DNA of 64,000 nt from Lachnospiraceae bacterium. GTDB lineage: Bacteria; Bacillota; Clostridia; Lachnospirales; Lachnospiraceae. Position numbers and translations under genes: made by a program. Below, one piece after another: positions 17,148-26,087 of the stretch; within the stretch, counting starts at the first letter, position 1, and the number at the start of each line of letters is the position of its first letter. The DNA is taken from positions 1 through 64,000 of the forward strand of contig JAFXTJ010000103.1 of NCBI GenBank assembly GCA_017535945.1. The letters run 5' to 3'. A model generated the notes under the pieces. It saw only the letters and a list, made by a program, of their open reading frames with translations. It ran no database searches and was not told where the DNA came from.

Positions 17148-17996
17148 ATGGAACCGAAGATCATTGACGGCAAGGCGATATCGGCGGCGGTCAAAGAGGA
17201 AGTGAGAGCGGAGGTCGACCGCCTTAAGACTGCCGGCAGGGAAGTGACCCTCGCCGTGGTGCTGGTGGGAGATGATCCGGCCAGCGCGGTCTATGTGCGC
17301 AACAAGAAGAAGGCCTGCGAGGCGGTCGGTATCCGATCCCTCTCCTATGAGATGCCCGCGGATACGACGCAGGAGAAGCTGCTTACGTGCATCGCGGAGC
17401 TTAACGGGCGGGATGATGTGGACGGGATCCTGGTCCAGCTGCCGCTGCCCGCAGGGATCGACGAACAGGCCGTGATCCGCGCCATCGCGCCGGAGAAGGA
17501 TGTGGACGGCTTCCATCCGGTCAATGTCGGACTCCTTGCCATCGGCATGCCGCGTGTGGTATCCTGTACACCGGCAGGGGTCATCGAGATGCTTGTCAGG
17601 AGCGGCATTTCCATCGAAGGACGTGAGGCGCTCATCATCGGGCGCAGCAATATCGTCGGAAAACCGCTGGCGCATCTTATGCTGCAGCACAACGCCACCG
17701 TGACCGTGGCACATTCGCGGACGGCGGATCTGCCTGCCGTCGCGAAACGTGCGGACATTCTGGTGGCGGCGATCGGGAGGCCGCGGATGATCGGGCCCGA
17801 GTATGTCAAGGAGGGCGCCGTGGTCATCGATGTCGGCATCAACCGTGACACGGCCACCGGCAAGCTCTGCGGCGACGTGGACTACGATGCGGTCGCGCCG
17901 CATGTGAGCGCGATCACGCCTGTGCCGGGCGGCGTCGGTCCCATGACCATCGCCATGCTGATGAAGAATTGTGTCGAATTATCGAAAATGAGATAA
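17148..17996 (+). CDS. folD: Methylene-THF dehydrogenase / methenyl-THF cyclohydrolase
   Basis: A bifunctional folate enzyme of 282 aa. Signature segments are YVRNKKKACEAVGI with the catalytic Lys, DGILVQLPLP, and the Rossmann part IIGRSNIVGKPLAHLML, then the C-terminal TPVPGGVGPMTIAMLM. It interconverts methylene-, methenyl- and formyl-THF between GlyA and Fhs. The gene stops 3 bp before the next start, so the downstream zinc-ribbon protein is translated as part of the same message. Confidence 0.97.
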   Translation: MEPKIIDGKAISAAVKEEVRAEVDRLKTAGREVTLAVVLVGDDPASAVYVRNKKKACEAVGIRSLSYEMPADTTQEKLLTCIAELNGRDDVDGILVQLPLPAGIDEQAVIRAIAPEKDVDGFHPVNVGLLAIGMPRVVSCTPAGVIEMLVRSGISIEGREALIIGRSNIVGKPLAHLMLQHNATVTVAHSRTADLPAVAKRADILVAAIGRPRMIGPEYVKEGAVVIDVGINRDTATGKLCGDVDYDAVAPHVSAITPVPGGVGPMTIAMLMKNCVELSKMR

Positions 17997-17999
17997 CAT

Positions 18000-19319
18000 A
18001 TGGACGATAATACAAACATCACATCCGATACGAAGCGGATGCACGCGCCGGAGGGACAGTCTCCCGATGGAGTCATCTGTCCGTCCTGCGGTCAGCCGAT
18101 CCCGGACGGCATGCTCTATTGCGAGAACTGCGGCGAGGAGATCCATTTCGTCCCGGAGTTCGAGCCCGAGGTGGATGATTCCATCAATTCCGCCATGACA
18201 AATGTCGCACAGGAGATCGCGGAGGCGGAGCTGCCTGCAGAGGCCCCTCCGGCGTCCCGTGATTATATCGAGATCAGACTCCGGATCCCGAAGCGGTCGA
18301 TCCGCATCGCCGCGGCGGGACTCGCGGTCGCCGCGATCGTCACGGTGGCGGTCCTGGCGATCCCGCACATCATGAGTCTGCAGCTCTTTGACCGCAACAG
18401 CCATGCGAGCGAGGTGACGGTGGCGGACGGGAACAAGACACCCGTTTCCATCGGAGAGCATATGATCGCGCCGGAGCCCGTGACGGCGGAACCGCTGCCG
18501 GAGAGCACCGCGCCCAACGCACCGCGCTTCGACTGCCCCTCCGGGCGTTACGAGGGGGAACTCGCGGTCGAACTCGCCAATCCCGTATCGACTCTCAAAT
18601 ATTACTATACGACGGACGGCACGCCGGCCGATATCAACGCGAAGCGCTATCTCGGCCCGATCATCTTTGACCGGGAAGGGGAATCGACGCTGCGCATGAT
18701 CGCGGTCAATGAGGCGGGCGAGGTGAGCGAGGAGACCATCGCCGTCTTCACCATCGCCGCCGCCGCACCGCAGGCGCCGGTCATCCTCGAGGACAGCGGC
18801 GAGTATACGCAGAGCACCATGATCGTCGCGGTCATGCAGGAGAACTGCCGGATCACCTATACGACCGACGGCAGCGAACCGGGCATTGATTCGACGGAGT
18901 ATACCGCACCGATCAAGATGCCGGTGGGCAACAGCCTCTTCCGTTTCCGTGCCTTTGACGCGGAGGGGAAGGGCAGCGAGATCGTTGAGCGCAGCTATCA
19001 TCTGGTCTACGCCAGACTCGTGAGCGAAGAGCAGGCCATCGCTTCCGTGGTGCAGGTGCTGCTCGACAAGAATGTGCTGATCGATGACACGGGCCGCGTC
19101 TTCGGCGGCGCCGGCAGGAATGTCTATGTCGTGGAGAGTGTCATCGAGATCGAAGGGGCCGGCGAGTATTACCGGATCGTGGAGCGGTATGTCGAAACGG
19201 ACGGCAGCAGCACGGATACCGGACTGCTGTACGCCGTGAACACGAATAACGGAAGCGTCCACCGTCTGGGATATGATTCCAGCGGGAAGTATACCTTATT
19301 TACGCTGGCGGCCCGCTGA
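18000..19319 (+). CDS. Zinc-ribbon membrane protein with CHB_HEX_C-like repeats
   Basis: A protein of 439 aa. Residues 27-44 form a zinc ribbon (CPSC ... CENC). Residues about 101-123 are a single transmembrane helix (IRIAAAGLAVAAIVTVAVLA). Outside the membrane lie two modules with the pattern YYTTDGTPAD and ITYTTDGSEPG, which resemble the chitobiase C-terminal/FN3-like fold. The last about 100 residues are an alpha/beta domain (EEQAIASVVQVLLDKN, then EYYRIVERYVETDG). It probably senses or binds something at the cell surface. No ribosome site is visible; it seems coupled to folD. Confidence 0.75.
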   Translation: MDDNTNITSDTKRMHAPEGQSPDGVICPSCGQPIPDGMLYCENCGEEIHFVPEFEPEVDDSINSAMTNVAQEIAEAELPAEAPPASRDYIEIRLRIPKRSIRIAAAGLAVAAIVTVAVLAIPHIMSLQLFDRNSHASEVTVADGNKTPVSIGEHMIAPEPVTAEPLPESTAPNAPRFDCPSGRYEGELAVELANPVSTLKYYYTTDGTPADINAKRYLGPIIFDREGESTLRMIAVNEAGEVSEETIAVFTIAAAAPQAPVILEDSGEYTQSTMIVAVMQENCRITYTTDGSEPGIDSTEYTAPIKMPVGNSLFRFRAFDAEGKGSEIVERSYHLVYARLVSEEQAIASVVQVLLDKNVLIDDTGRVFGGAGRNVYVVESVIEIEGAGEYYRIVERYVETDGSSTDTGLLYAVNTNNGSVHRLGYDSSGKYTLFTLAAR

Positions 19320-19323
19320 AGCG

Positions 19324-19352
19324 TTGAAACGGGCGCCTTTTTCGGGTATCAT
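19324..19352 (+). promoter_or_regulatory. Promoter of nfnAB
   Basis: TTGAAA (19324-19329), 17-nt spacer, TATCAT (19347-19352). Confidence 0.65.
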
Positions 19353-19412
19353 GGAAATACCCGCACGGGATCTGCCGCGGGGCAAAACGGCAGGATAACA
19401 GGAGGAGATAAC

Positions 19413-20294
19413 ATGTTTCAGATCTTGGAAAAGGAAGTACTGACGAAAGAGCCGCTCATCTTCCGGATGATCGTCAGGGCGCCGCGCGTCGCAGCCAGCT
19501 GCGAGCCGGGTCAGTTCCTGATCGTGCGTGCGGATGCGGACGGCGAACGGGTGCCGCTCACGATCTGCGATTATGACCGGGCTGCGGGGACGATCGAGAT
19601 CGTCGCGCAGGTGATCGGTGCGCAGACCTACCGCATGAGCAGACTGGAGGCCGGAGATTCCTTTGCCGATGTGGTGGGGCCTCTGGGCAATCCCTCGGAG
19701 CTCATCGGGGAGGACATCGAAGAACTGAAGAAGAAAAAGATCCTCTTCGTGGCGGGCGGTGTCGGTACGGCGCCGGTCTATCCCCAGGCGAAGTGGCTCC
19801 ATGACCACGGCATCACGCCGGATGTCATCATCGGCGCGAAGAATAAGGAACTGGTCATCATGGAGGAGAAGTTTAAGAGCGTCAGCAACCTCACGATCAC
19901 CACGGACGACGGCTCCTACGGCCGCAGCGGCATGGTGACGGTCGCGCTGCAGAATCTGTGGAACGAAGGCGTGCACTGGGATCTCTGCGTGGCCATCGGC
20001 CCCATGATCATGATGAAGTTTGTCTGCAAGCTCACCAAAGAACTGGGGATCCATACGATCGTCAGCATGAACCCGATCATGGTGGACGGCACCGGCATGT
20101 GCGGCGCCTGCCGCCTGACCGTGGACGGCAAGGTGAAGTTCGCCTGCGTCGACGGACCGGAATTCGACGGTCATCTGGTCGACTTCGATCAGGCCATGAA
20201 CCGTATGAAACTGTACAGGACCGAGGAGGGGAGACTTTACCTCAGGGAAAAAGAAGGCGCGACGCATCACGGCGGCTGCGGCAACTGCGGCTGA
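19413..20294 (+). CDS. nfnA: Ferredoxin:NADP oxidoreductase (NfnA / PyrK-like FAD subunit)
   Basis: A protein of 293 aa. The N-terminal FAD-binding barrel has VPLTICDYD; the NAD(P)-binding domain has ILFVAGGVGTAPVYPQAKWL. A C-terminal 2Fe-2S cluster is shown by MCGACRLTVDGKVKFACVDG. It is followed 24 bp later by the GltD-like partner, the arrangement of the electron-bifurcating NADH-dependent reduced ferredoxin:NADP oxidoreductase. By itself it could be taken for PyrK, but no pyrD is adjacent. The ribosome site AGGAGG is strong. Confidence 0.9.
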   Translation: MFQILEKEVLTKEPLIFRMIVRAPRVAASCEPGQFLIVRADADGERVPLTICDYDRAAGTIEIVAQVIGAQTYRMSRLEAGDSFADVVGPLGNPSELIGEDIEELKKKKILFVAGGVGTAPVYPQAKWLHDHGITPDVIIGAKNKELVIMEEKFKSVSNLTITTDDGSYGRSGMVTVALQNLWNEGVHWDLCVAIGPMIMMKFVCKLTKELGIHTIVSMNPIMVDGTGMCGACRLTVDGKVKFACVDGPEFDGHLVDFDQAMNRMKLYRTEEGRLYLREKEGATHHGGCGNCG

Positions 20295-20318
20295 CCGGGG
20301 CGGGAAGGAGATAAGACG

Positions 20319-21701
20319 ATGGATATGATGAATAAGGTCCCCGTGCGGGAACAGGATCCCCAGGTGCGTGCCACCAATTTCGACGAGGTCTGTCTGGGAT
20401 ATAACAAGGAAGAAGCGGAAGCCGAGGCGTCCAGATGCCTGAACTGCCCCAACCCGAAATGTGTGGAGGGGTGCCCGGTCTCCATTCAGATCCCGCAGTT
20501 CATCCAGGCGGTAAAGAACGGCAATGTGGAGGAAGCCTATCATGTGATCGGCAGATCCTCGTCCCTGCCTGCCATCTGCGGCCGTGTCTGCCCGCAGGAG
20601 ACGCAGTGCGAAGGCAAATGCGTCCGCGGCATCAAGGGAGAAGCGGTATCAATCGGCAAGCTCGAGCGCTATGTGGCGGATACCGCACGCGAAATGGGCA
20701 TTAAGCCCGAGGCGCCCGCGGCTAAGAACGGCAAGCGTGTCGCGGTCATCGGTTCCGGCCCTGCGGGTCTGACCTGCGCCGGCGATCTGGCCAAAATGGG
20801 CTATGAAGTGACGATCTTTGAGGCATTGCATGAGGCGGGCGGCGTGCTGACCTACGGCATTCCGGAATTCCGTCTCCCCAAGGACGCCGTCGTGAAGAAG
20901 GAGATCGAAAACGTCAAGTCGCTCGGTGTGCAGATCGAGACCGACGTCGTGGTCGGCAAGTCCGTCACGATCGACTCCCTGATGAAGGATGAGGGCTTCT
21001 CCGCCGTCTTCGTCGCGAGCGGCGCCGGTCTGCCCAAGTTCATGAACATCCCCGGAGAGCAGGCGCTGGGCGTCTTCTCCGCCAACGAGTTCCTCACCAG
21101 GAGCAATCTGATGAAGGCATTCTCACCCGATTCCTCCACTCCGATCATGCGCCCGAAGAAGGCGGTCGTGGTCGGCGGCGGCAACGTGGCGATGGATGCC
21201 GCGAGGACCGCGCTGCGCATGGGCGCGGAGGTCCATATCGTCTACCGCCGCAGCGAAGCCGAACTGCCGGCCCGTGCGGAGGAGGTTCATCACGCAAAGG
21301 AGGAGGGCATCGTCTTCGATCTGCTCACCAATCCGGTCGAGATCCTCTCCAATGAGGAAGGCTGGGTCCGCGGCATCCGCTGCATCCGGATGGAGCTGGG
21401 CGAACCCGATGCGTCCGGCAGACGCAGCCCCGTGGAGATCGCGGGCAGCGAATTCGAGATCGAATGCGACGCCGTGATCATGTCGCTGGGCACCTCGCCG
21501 AACCCGCTCATCGCTTCGACGACAGAGGGTCTTGAGGTCAACCGCAGAGGCTGCATCGTCGCGGATGAGGGAAGCGGGAAGAGTTCCAAAGACGGCGTGT
21601 ACGCCGGCGGCGATGCCGTGACGGGCGCGGCCACCGTGATCCTGGCCATGGGTGCCGGCAAGGCGGGCGCCAAAGGGATCGACGCGTATCTGAACGCCTG
21701 A
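20319..21701 (+). CDS. nfnB: NADPH-binding flavoprotein of the Nfn complex (GltD-like)
   Basis: A protein of 460 aa, formerly annotated as glutamate synthase small chain. The N-terminal helical domain carries cysteine clusters for 4Fe-4S centres (CLNCPNPKCVEGCPVSIQ and CGRVCPQETQCEGKCVRG). Two Rossmann motifs follow: VAVIGSGPAGLTCAGDLA for FAD and AVVVGGGNVAMDAARTALRM for NADPH. No large glutamate synthase subunit is present, so the NfnB role with NfnA is most likely: coupling NADH and reduced ferredoxin oxidation to NADP reduction. A strong terminator ends the operon. Confidence 0.9.
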   Translation: MDMMNKVPVREQDPQVRATNFDEVCLGYNKEEAEAEASRCLNCPNPKCVEGCPVSIQIPQFIQAVKNGNVEEAYHVIGRSSSLPAICGRVCPQETQCEGKCVRGIKGEAVSIGKLERYVADTAREMGIKPEAPAAKNGKRVAVIGSGPAGLTCAGDLAKMGYEVTIFEALHEAGGVLTYGIPEFRLPKDAVVKKEIENVKSLGVQIETDVVVGKSVTIDSLMKDEGFSAVFVASGAGLPKFMNIPGEQALGVFSANEFLTRSNLMKAFSPDSSTPIMRPKKAVVVGGGNVAMDAARTALRMGAEVHIVYRRSEAELPARAEEVHHAKEEGIVFDLLTNPVEILSNEEGWVRGIRCIRMELGEPDASGRRSPVEIAGSEFEIECDAVIMSLGTSPNPLIASTTEGLEVNRRGCIVADEGSGKSSKDGVYAGGDAVTGAATVILAMGAGKAGAKGIDAYLNA

Positions 21702-21712
21702 TCCGGTGACGG

Positions 21713-21756
21713 AAAAAGAGACAGAAATCTTAAGAAAATCTTTCCTGTCTCTTTTT
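21713..21756 (+). terminator. Intrinsic terminator of nfnAB
   Basis: A 12-bp stem AAAAAGAGACAG / CTGTCTCTTTTT with a 20-nt loop, followed by CATTGTTTTC. The T-tract lies in the stem's right arm. Confidence 0.88.
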
Positions 21757-21824
21757 CATTGTTTTCGTTTTCTCTGTTATCCTGATCTTATGCAGCCTTA
21801 CCCTGCAGGAAAACGGAGGAGACC

Positions 21825-22895
21825 ATGAAAAAGAGTGACAAGATCCGGATCGGCCTGGCGGTCCTGACATCGGTACTCGCTATCGCGATCCTCATCGCGA
21901 ACCGCTTAAAGACCGACGATGAAAAGGCCCGCAGGAACGATATCGAACGCATGAAACAGGAACTGGCGGCTACCGCGGGAGAGAGCGGCCTGTCGATCGC
22001 TTCCGCGCAGACGGCATCCACGTCTTCCGGGATGCCGCAGGATGCCGGGACACAGCTTACGATCCCGTCTGCGGATCCCGCTTCTTCAGCCGCAAGCGCC
22101 GCTTCGCGGATGACGGAGAATACGCCCGCCTCTGCTGCCGCGGGCAAAGGAAACACGGCTGCCTTTCCTCAGGATGTGTCCGGCAATTCCCTCTACCGCT
22201 GCGATCCCCCGGCGGAAACCGGACGGGTGAGGGCCGGAACGCCTGCCACAGCAAAGAGTGTGCTGCAGGAGATGCGCGGCTATTGGGAGACCATTGGACT
22301 GCCGGCGCTCAGGGATCTGTGGCATCTGGACCGCTATACGGCGCTGTCCGCCTATCTGTCCGCGCATCCGGAGATCCCGTATTTTTACGAAGGGGATACC
22401 GATGCGTCGGGAACACCCTCCGGACACGGGATCGCCGTCTACAGCGGCAACCGGTATTATCTGGGGGACTGGGTGAACGGCAGACGGGAAGGCGCCGGCG
22501 AATGGTACCAGTTCTATCCGGAGAGCATGCATGATGTTGTGCGGATGCACGAGTACACGGGCGGATGGAAGAACGATCTGCCGGACGGCGGCGACGGGAT
22601 CGATCTCTACGAGTATGACACACAGTACATGGATGACGATTCCCTGTATCCGCAGAATGTGATCGGCCATTTCACGGAAGGTCTGTATGACGGGGATATG
22701 TATGTGATCCTCGCGGATACCCGGGGGAATACCCACGAATGGTACGGGAAGTGCGTGCGCGGCACCTGGCAGGTGATCGACAGACCCGACGCGGACGGCC
22801 GGATCCCGGTTTTGTTTAACGGAGAGGATCCCGGGGACAGGATCTCCATGTGGCCGAAGTACGCGTCGGGATACGGAGTATATCACGTCAGATGA
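21825..22895 (+). CDS. Membrane-anchored MORN-like protein
   Basis: A protein of 356 aa. An N-terminal hydrophobic helix (about 9-25) is a signal anchor. Residues 40-120 are a Ser/Ala/Thr-rich linker. From about 185 there are MORN-like units (SGHGIAVYSGNRYYLGDWVNG, then GAGEWYQFY and EYTGGWKNDLPDGGD), which often bind membranes or proteins. The central part RGYWETIGLPALRDLWHLDRY is of unknown type. It is the first gene of the long operon that runs to 31300, and its stop overlaps rlmH by one base. Function unknown. Confidence 0.7.
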   Translation: MKKSDKIRIGLAVLTSVLAIAILIANRLKTDDEKARRNDIERMKQELAATAGESGLSIASAQTASTSSGMPQDAGTQLTIPSADPASSAASAASRMTENTPASAAAGKGNTAAFPQDVSGNSLYRCDPPAETGRVRAGTPATAKSVLQEMRGYWETIGLPALRDLWHLDRYTALSAYLSAHPEIPYFYEGDTDASGTPSGHGIAVYSGNRYYLGDWVNGRREGAGEWYQFYPESMHDVVRMHEYTGGWKNDLPDGGDGIDLYEYDTQYMDDDSLYPQNVIGHFTEGLYDGDMYVILADTRGNTHEWYGKCVRGTWQVIDRPDADGRIPVLFNGEDPGDRISMWPKYASGYGVYHVR

Positions 22896-23374
22896 TGAAG
22901 ATCACGATCCTGGCCGTGGGGCGGCTGCAGGAGAGGTACTGGCAGGAAGCCTGCGCGGAATACGGGAAACGTCTTGCGCGGTATTGCGCGCTGCAGGTGA
23001 TCGAGGTGCGGGATGAGAAGGCGCCGGAGAATGCCTCCGACGCGGACAGGGCCGGGATCCTGAAAACAGAGGGGGAGAGACTCCTCGCGAAACTCGATCC
23101 GTCGGCTCCGCTGTGGACTTTGGAGATCCGCGGGAAACGCATGGACTCCGAGGGATTCGCGAGGGCGCTGGAACAGAGTGCGGTGCAGGGGATCTCCCAT
23201 CTGCAGTTCGCGATCGGAGGATCGCTTGGACTGGACCGGGCGGTCTCGGAGAGAGCGGCCGTGAAGCTCTCTTTTTCCGATATGACCTTTCCGCACCAGC
23301 TGATGCGCGTGATCCTCTCGGAGCAGATCTACCGGGCGTTCCGCATCATGCGGGGCGAGCCCTACCATAAATAG
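22895..23374 (+). CDS. rlmH: 23S rRNA (pseudouridine1915-N3)-methyltransferase
   Basis: A SPOUT-class methyltransferase of 159 aa, exactly the family length. It starts MKITILAVGRL, and the SAM knot region is FAIGGSLGLDRAV followed by LSFSDMTFPHQLMRVILSEQIYRAF and a final YHK. It methylates position 1915 in helix 69 of 23S rRNA. An alternative ATG lies one codon earlier (22892), overlapping the previous gene by 4 bp. Next in the operon is phoH, 12 bp away. Confidence 0.96.
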   Translation: MKITILAVGRLQERYWQEACAEYGKRLARYCALQVIEVRDEKAPENASDADRAGILKTEGERLLAKLDPSAPLWTLEIRGKRMDSEGFARALEQSAVQGISHLQFAIGGSLGLDRAVSERAAVKLSFSDMTFPHQLMRVILSEQIYRAFRIMRGEPYHK

Positions 23375-23386
23375 ATACAGGTGGCG

Positions 23387-24379
23387 ATGAAGAAGGAAAA
23401 CGAAAAGCGTCTGATGCTGACCGCGCCGGAGCTGCAGAGGGTCTTTGGCGGAGGCGACAACCATATCCGCCGGATCGAAAAGGAACTCCATGTGGAGATC
23501 ATCGACCGGGACGGTGAACTGAAGATCCTCGGGACCGGTTCCGCGCCGGCGAGAGCGGCGGATCTGATCCTGTCCCTCGCCAGGGATCACGGAGAGGATC
23601 CCGATGAGCAGCGTGTGAATTACGGCATCGATCTGGCCCGCAGCGGAGAGAGCGCGGAAGCGATGGAGACCGTGGACGCGGATGTGATCTGCCACACCGT
23701 GAACGGCAAGCCCGTGCGCCCCAAGACCCTCGGCCAGAAGGCCTATGTGGATGCGATCCGCAAGCACCTCATCGTCTTCGGCATCGGCCCTGCCGGGACC
23801 GGCAAGACCTACCTCGCCATGGCCATGGCGATCACGGCTTTCCTGCATAACGAGGTGAGCCGGATCATCCTCACCAGGCCGGCGATCGAAGCGGGAGAGA
23901 AGCTGGGCTTCCTGCCCGGGGATCTCCAGAGCAAGGTGGATCCCTATCTGCGCCCGCTCTATGACGCGCTGTATCAGATCATGGGCGCGGAGAATTATCT
24001 GAAGAATTCCGAGCGCGGCCTCATCGAGGTGGCGCCGCTCGCGTATATGCGCGGCCGGACCCTGGACAATGCCTATATCATCCTGGACGAAGCGCAGAAT
24101 ACCACGCCGGAGCAGATGAAGATGTTCCTGACCCGCGTGGGGTTCGGTTCCAAGGTCGTGATCACGGGGGATGCCACGCAGAAGGACCTGATGCCGGGGG
24201 CAAAGAGCGGACTGGATGTGGCGCGCGCCGTGCTGAAGGGCATCGATGATATCGCGTTCTGTGAGCTGACGGGCCGCGATGTGGTACGGCATCCGCTGGT
24301 ACAGAAGATCGTCCGGGCTTATGAGGATTACGAGAGTAAGCACAGAGGCGACCGGAGCCGTGAGAAGAGGAAGCATTAA
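23387..24379 (+). CDS. phoH: PhoH-family ATPase
   Basis: A protein of 330 aa. The P-loop GPAGTGKTYLAMAMAI is followed by LTRPAIEAGEKLGFLPGD, the Walker B YIILDEAQNTTPEQMKMFLTR, and ITGDATQKDL, the standard PhoH/YbeZ pattern. PhoH proteins are RNA-linked ATPases that act with YbeY in ribosome quality control and 16S maturation. Here ybeY lies two genes downstream, as in most Firmicutes. I start at ATG 23387; GTG 23381 is also in frame. Confidence 0.93.
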   Translation: MKKENEKRLMLTAPELQRVFGGGDNHIRRIEKELHVEIIDRDGELKILGTGSAPARAADLILSLARDHGEDPDEQRVNYGIDLARSGESAEAMETVDADVICHTVNGKPVRPKTLGQKAYVDAIRKHLIVFGIGPAGTGKTYLAMAMAITAFLHNEVSRIILTRPAIEAGEKLGFLPGDLQSKVDPYLRPLYDALYQIMGAENYLKNSERGLIEVAPLAYMRGRTLDNAYIILDEAQNTTPEQMKMFLTRVGFGSKVVITGDATQKDLMPGAKSGLDVARAVLKGIDDIAFCELTGRDVVRHPLVQKIVRAYEDYESKHRGDRSREKRKH

Positions 24380-24382
24380 GCC

Positions 24383-25573
24383 TTGGAGAAGAAATCCCGA
24401 AAAGGTTTATGGTATACCCTGATCTTTGCCGTCACCTGCGGCGGTACGCTGGCGGCCGCGATCGCCTACGGGCGCGATCTTTCCGAGATCATCCGCGCCG
24501 GCGTCAGTGCGGGCATCGGGGTCGGCGCCATGCTGTTCCTGTGGGAGGACCACGTGCTGCACAACGGTCTCGCCCATGACAACGCGTCCCATCCGGGGCG
24601 GTTTTTCCTGTCCTATCTGGCGGTCTTTGTCCTGTGCATGTTCCTGCCGCTCATCGTGGCGGATGCCTGGCCGTTTGCCGCTTTCTACGTGTCTCTGGCC
24701 CTTCTGTCATGCACCTTTATCGGGGCTTATACGGGAACCATGCTCCTCATGCTCACGATCCTCGTGCAGGGAGGCGGGACACCGGAATTCTTCATGTATG
24801 TCTTTGCGGGTTTCATCGCGCTGGGTGCTTTCCAGTATCTGGACGAGCAGTTCATGGCGGGGACGCCGCTCTTTATCACCCTGTCCATGCAGACCGTGCT
24901 GCTCGTATGCTACCACATCATGTTCCGCAACGAGACGTTTTCCGCCGCGGTCCTGATCGTGCCGCTCATCAACGCGTTCCTCAATTTCGCGGTGCTGATC
25001 GTGGTGCTCAACGCCTACTCCTTTTATGTGGTGCGCACGGTGGGAGAGCGGTATCAGGAGATCAACGATCCCGCCTATGCCCTCATGCTGCAGATGCGCC
25101 GTATGAGCGAAGGGGAATACCAGCGGGCGATCCATACGGACTATCTGACGCAGCGGGTGGCCGCGGCGCTTGGACTTGATCAGCGCAGGATGCGCACCTG
25201 CTGCTATTACCACCGCGCGGCGGTGGTGCTGGAGGACAGGAGTATCGAGAATATCCTGGCGCTCTACCGGAAGCATCATTTCCCGGAGGATTCCCTGCCG
25301 CTGCTGCAGGAGGTCATCACGCACAAAAAAGGCGAGCGTTTTTCGGCGGAGGCTACGGTGATCCATCTGTGCGAGACCGTGATCGCCTCCCTCCAGTTCA
25401 TGTTCCATAAGGATCCGAAGATGCAGATCGACTACGCGCTCCTCGTGGATAAGATCATCCGCAAGAAGGAGGAGGAGGGGGAACTCGCGAACAGCGAACT
25501 CTCCGTGCGCGGCCTGCGGATCACCGCGGAGCTGCTGAAAAAGGAAACCATGTACTATGATTTTCTTCGTTGA
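24383..25573 (+). CDS. PgpH/YqfF-like membrane protein with degenerate HD domain
   Basis: A protein of 396 aa with a TTG start 3 bp after phoH. Residues about 10-215 contain seven or so hydrophobic helices like the 7TMR-HD domain of PgpH. The extracellular domain of full PgpH is absent. The C-terminal 180 residues follow the PgpH HD domain, but the metal ligands are mostly gone: the usual YYHDIGK reads YYHRAAVV, the QHHGT region reads THKKGE, and the MLADS aspartate is Glu (HLCETV). It occupies the conserved slot between phoH and ybeY. PgpH cleaves c-di-AMP; this copy probably cannot, though it may still bind it. Confidence 0.8.
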   Translation: MEKKSRKGLWYTLIFAVTCGGTLAAAIAYGRDLSEIIRAGVSAGIGVGAMLFLWEDHVLHNGLAHDNASHPGRFFLSYLAVFVLCMFLPLIVADAWPFAAFYVSLALLSCTFIGAYTGTMLLMLTILVQGGGTPEFFMYVFAGFIALGAFQYLDEQFMAGTPLFITLSMQTVLLVCYHIMFRNETFSAAVLIVPLINAFLNFAVLIVVLNAYSFYVVRTVGERYQEINDPAYALMLQMRRMSEGEYQRAIHTDYLTQRVAAALGLDQRRMRTCCYYHRAAVVLEDRSIENILALYRKHHFPEDSLPLLQEVITHKKGERFSAEATVIHLCETVIASLQFMFHKDPKMQIDYALLVDKIIRKKEEEGELANSELSVRGLRITAELLKKETMYYDFLR

Positions 25574-26084
25574 GAACGGGACGGATTTCGATCCGGCGGT
25601 GGAGTGCGGGATCGATGATGTGAGCACTTTCTGCGGCAGGCTCGGAGAGGCCGTGCTCGCCGGGGAGGGCATCACCGGGACGGACGGGCTGGAGGCCTCC
25701 CTGTATCTGGTGAGCGGGGAGGAGATCCGTGAACTGAACCGCACGCACAGGGACCGGGACGAGGAGACGGATGTGCTCTCTTTTCCCAATATCGATACGG
25801 GAGAGGGAGAGAGTCTTGAAGCGGTGCTGTCGGCGCCCGATGCGGATATCACGGATCCCGAGAGCGGCAGAGTGCTCTTCGGCGAGATCGTGATCAACAC
25901 GGAGCGGGTGCGCAGACAGGCGGAGGAATACGGACACAGTGTCCGCAGGGAGTTTGCGTTTCTCGTGACACATTCGCTGCTGCATCTGGCCGGGTACGAC
26001 CATATGACGCCGGAAGAGGCTGCCGTGATGGAACAGAAACAGGAAGCGGTCCTCACGTCGCTGGGGATCGGGAGAGACGGGTGA
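25557..26084 (+). CDS. ybeY: Endoribonuclease YbeY (rRNA maturation factor)
   Basis: A protein of 175 aa with the zinc signature HSLLHLAGYDH (HxxxHxxxxxH) near residues 143-153 and the upstream segment DEETDVLSFP. It acts in 16S rRNA 3'-end processing and ribosome quality control. It overlaps the end of the PgpH-like gene by 17 bp, so translation is coupled. It is a little longer than the typical 150-165 aa, owing to an acidic insert (about 85-105). Confidence 0.95.
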   Translation: MIFFVENGTDFDPAVECGIDDVSTFCGRLGEAVLAGEGITGTDGLEASLYLVSGEEIRELNRTHRDRDEETDVLSFPNIDTGEGESLEAVLSAPDADITDPESGRVLFGEIVINTERVRRQAEEYGHSVRREFAFLVTHSLLHLAGYDHMTPEEAAVMEQKQEAVLTSLGIGRDG

Positions 26085-26087
26085 ATT

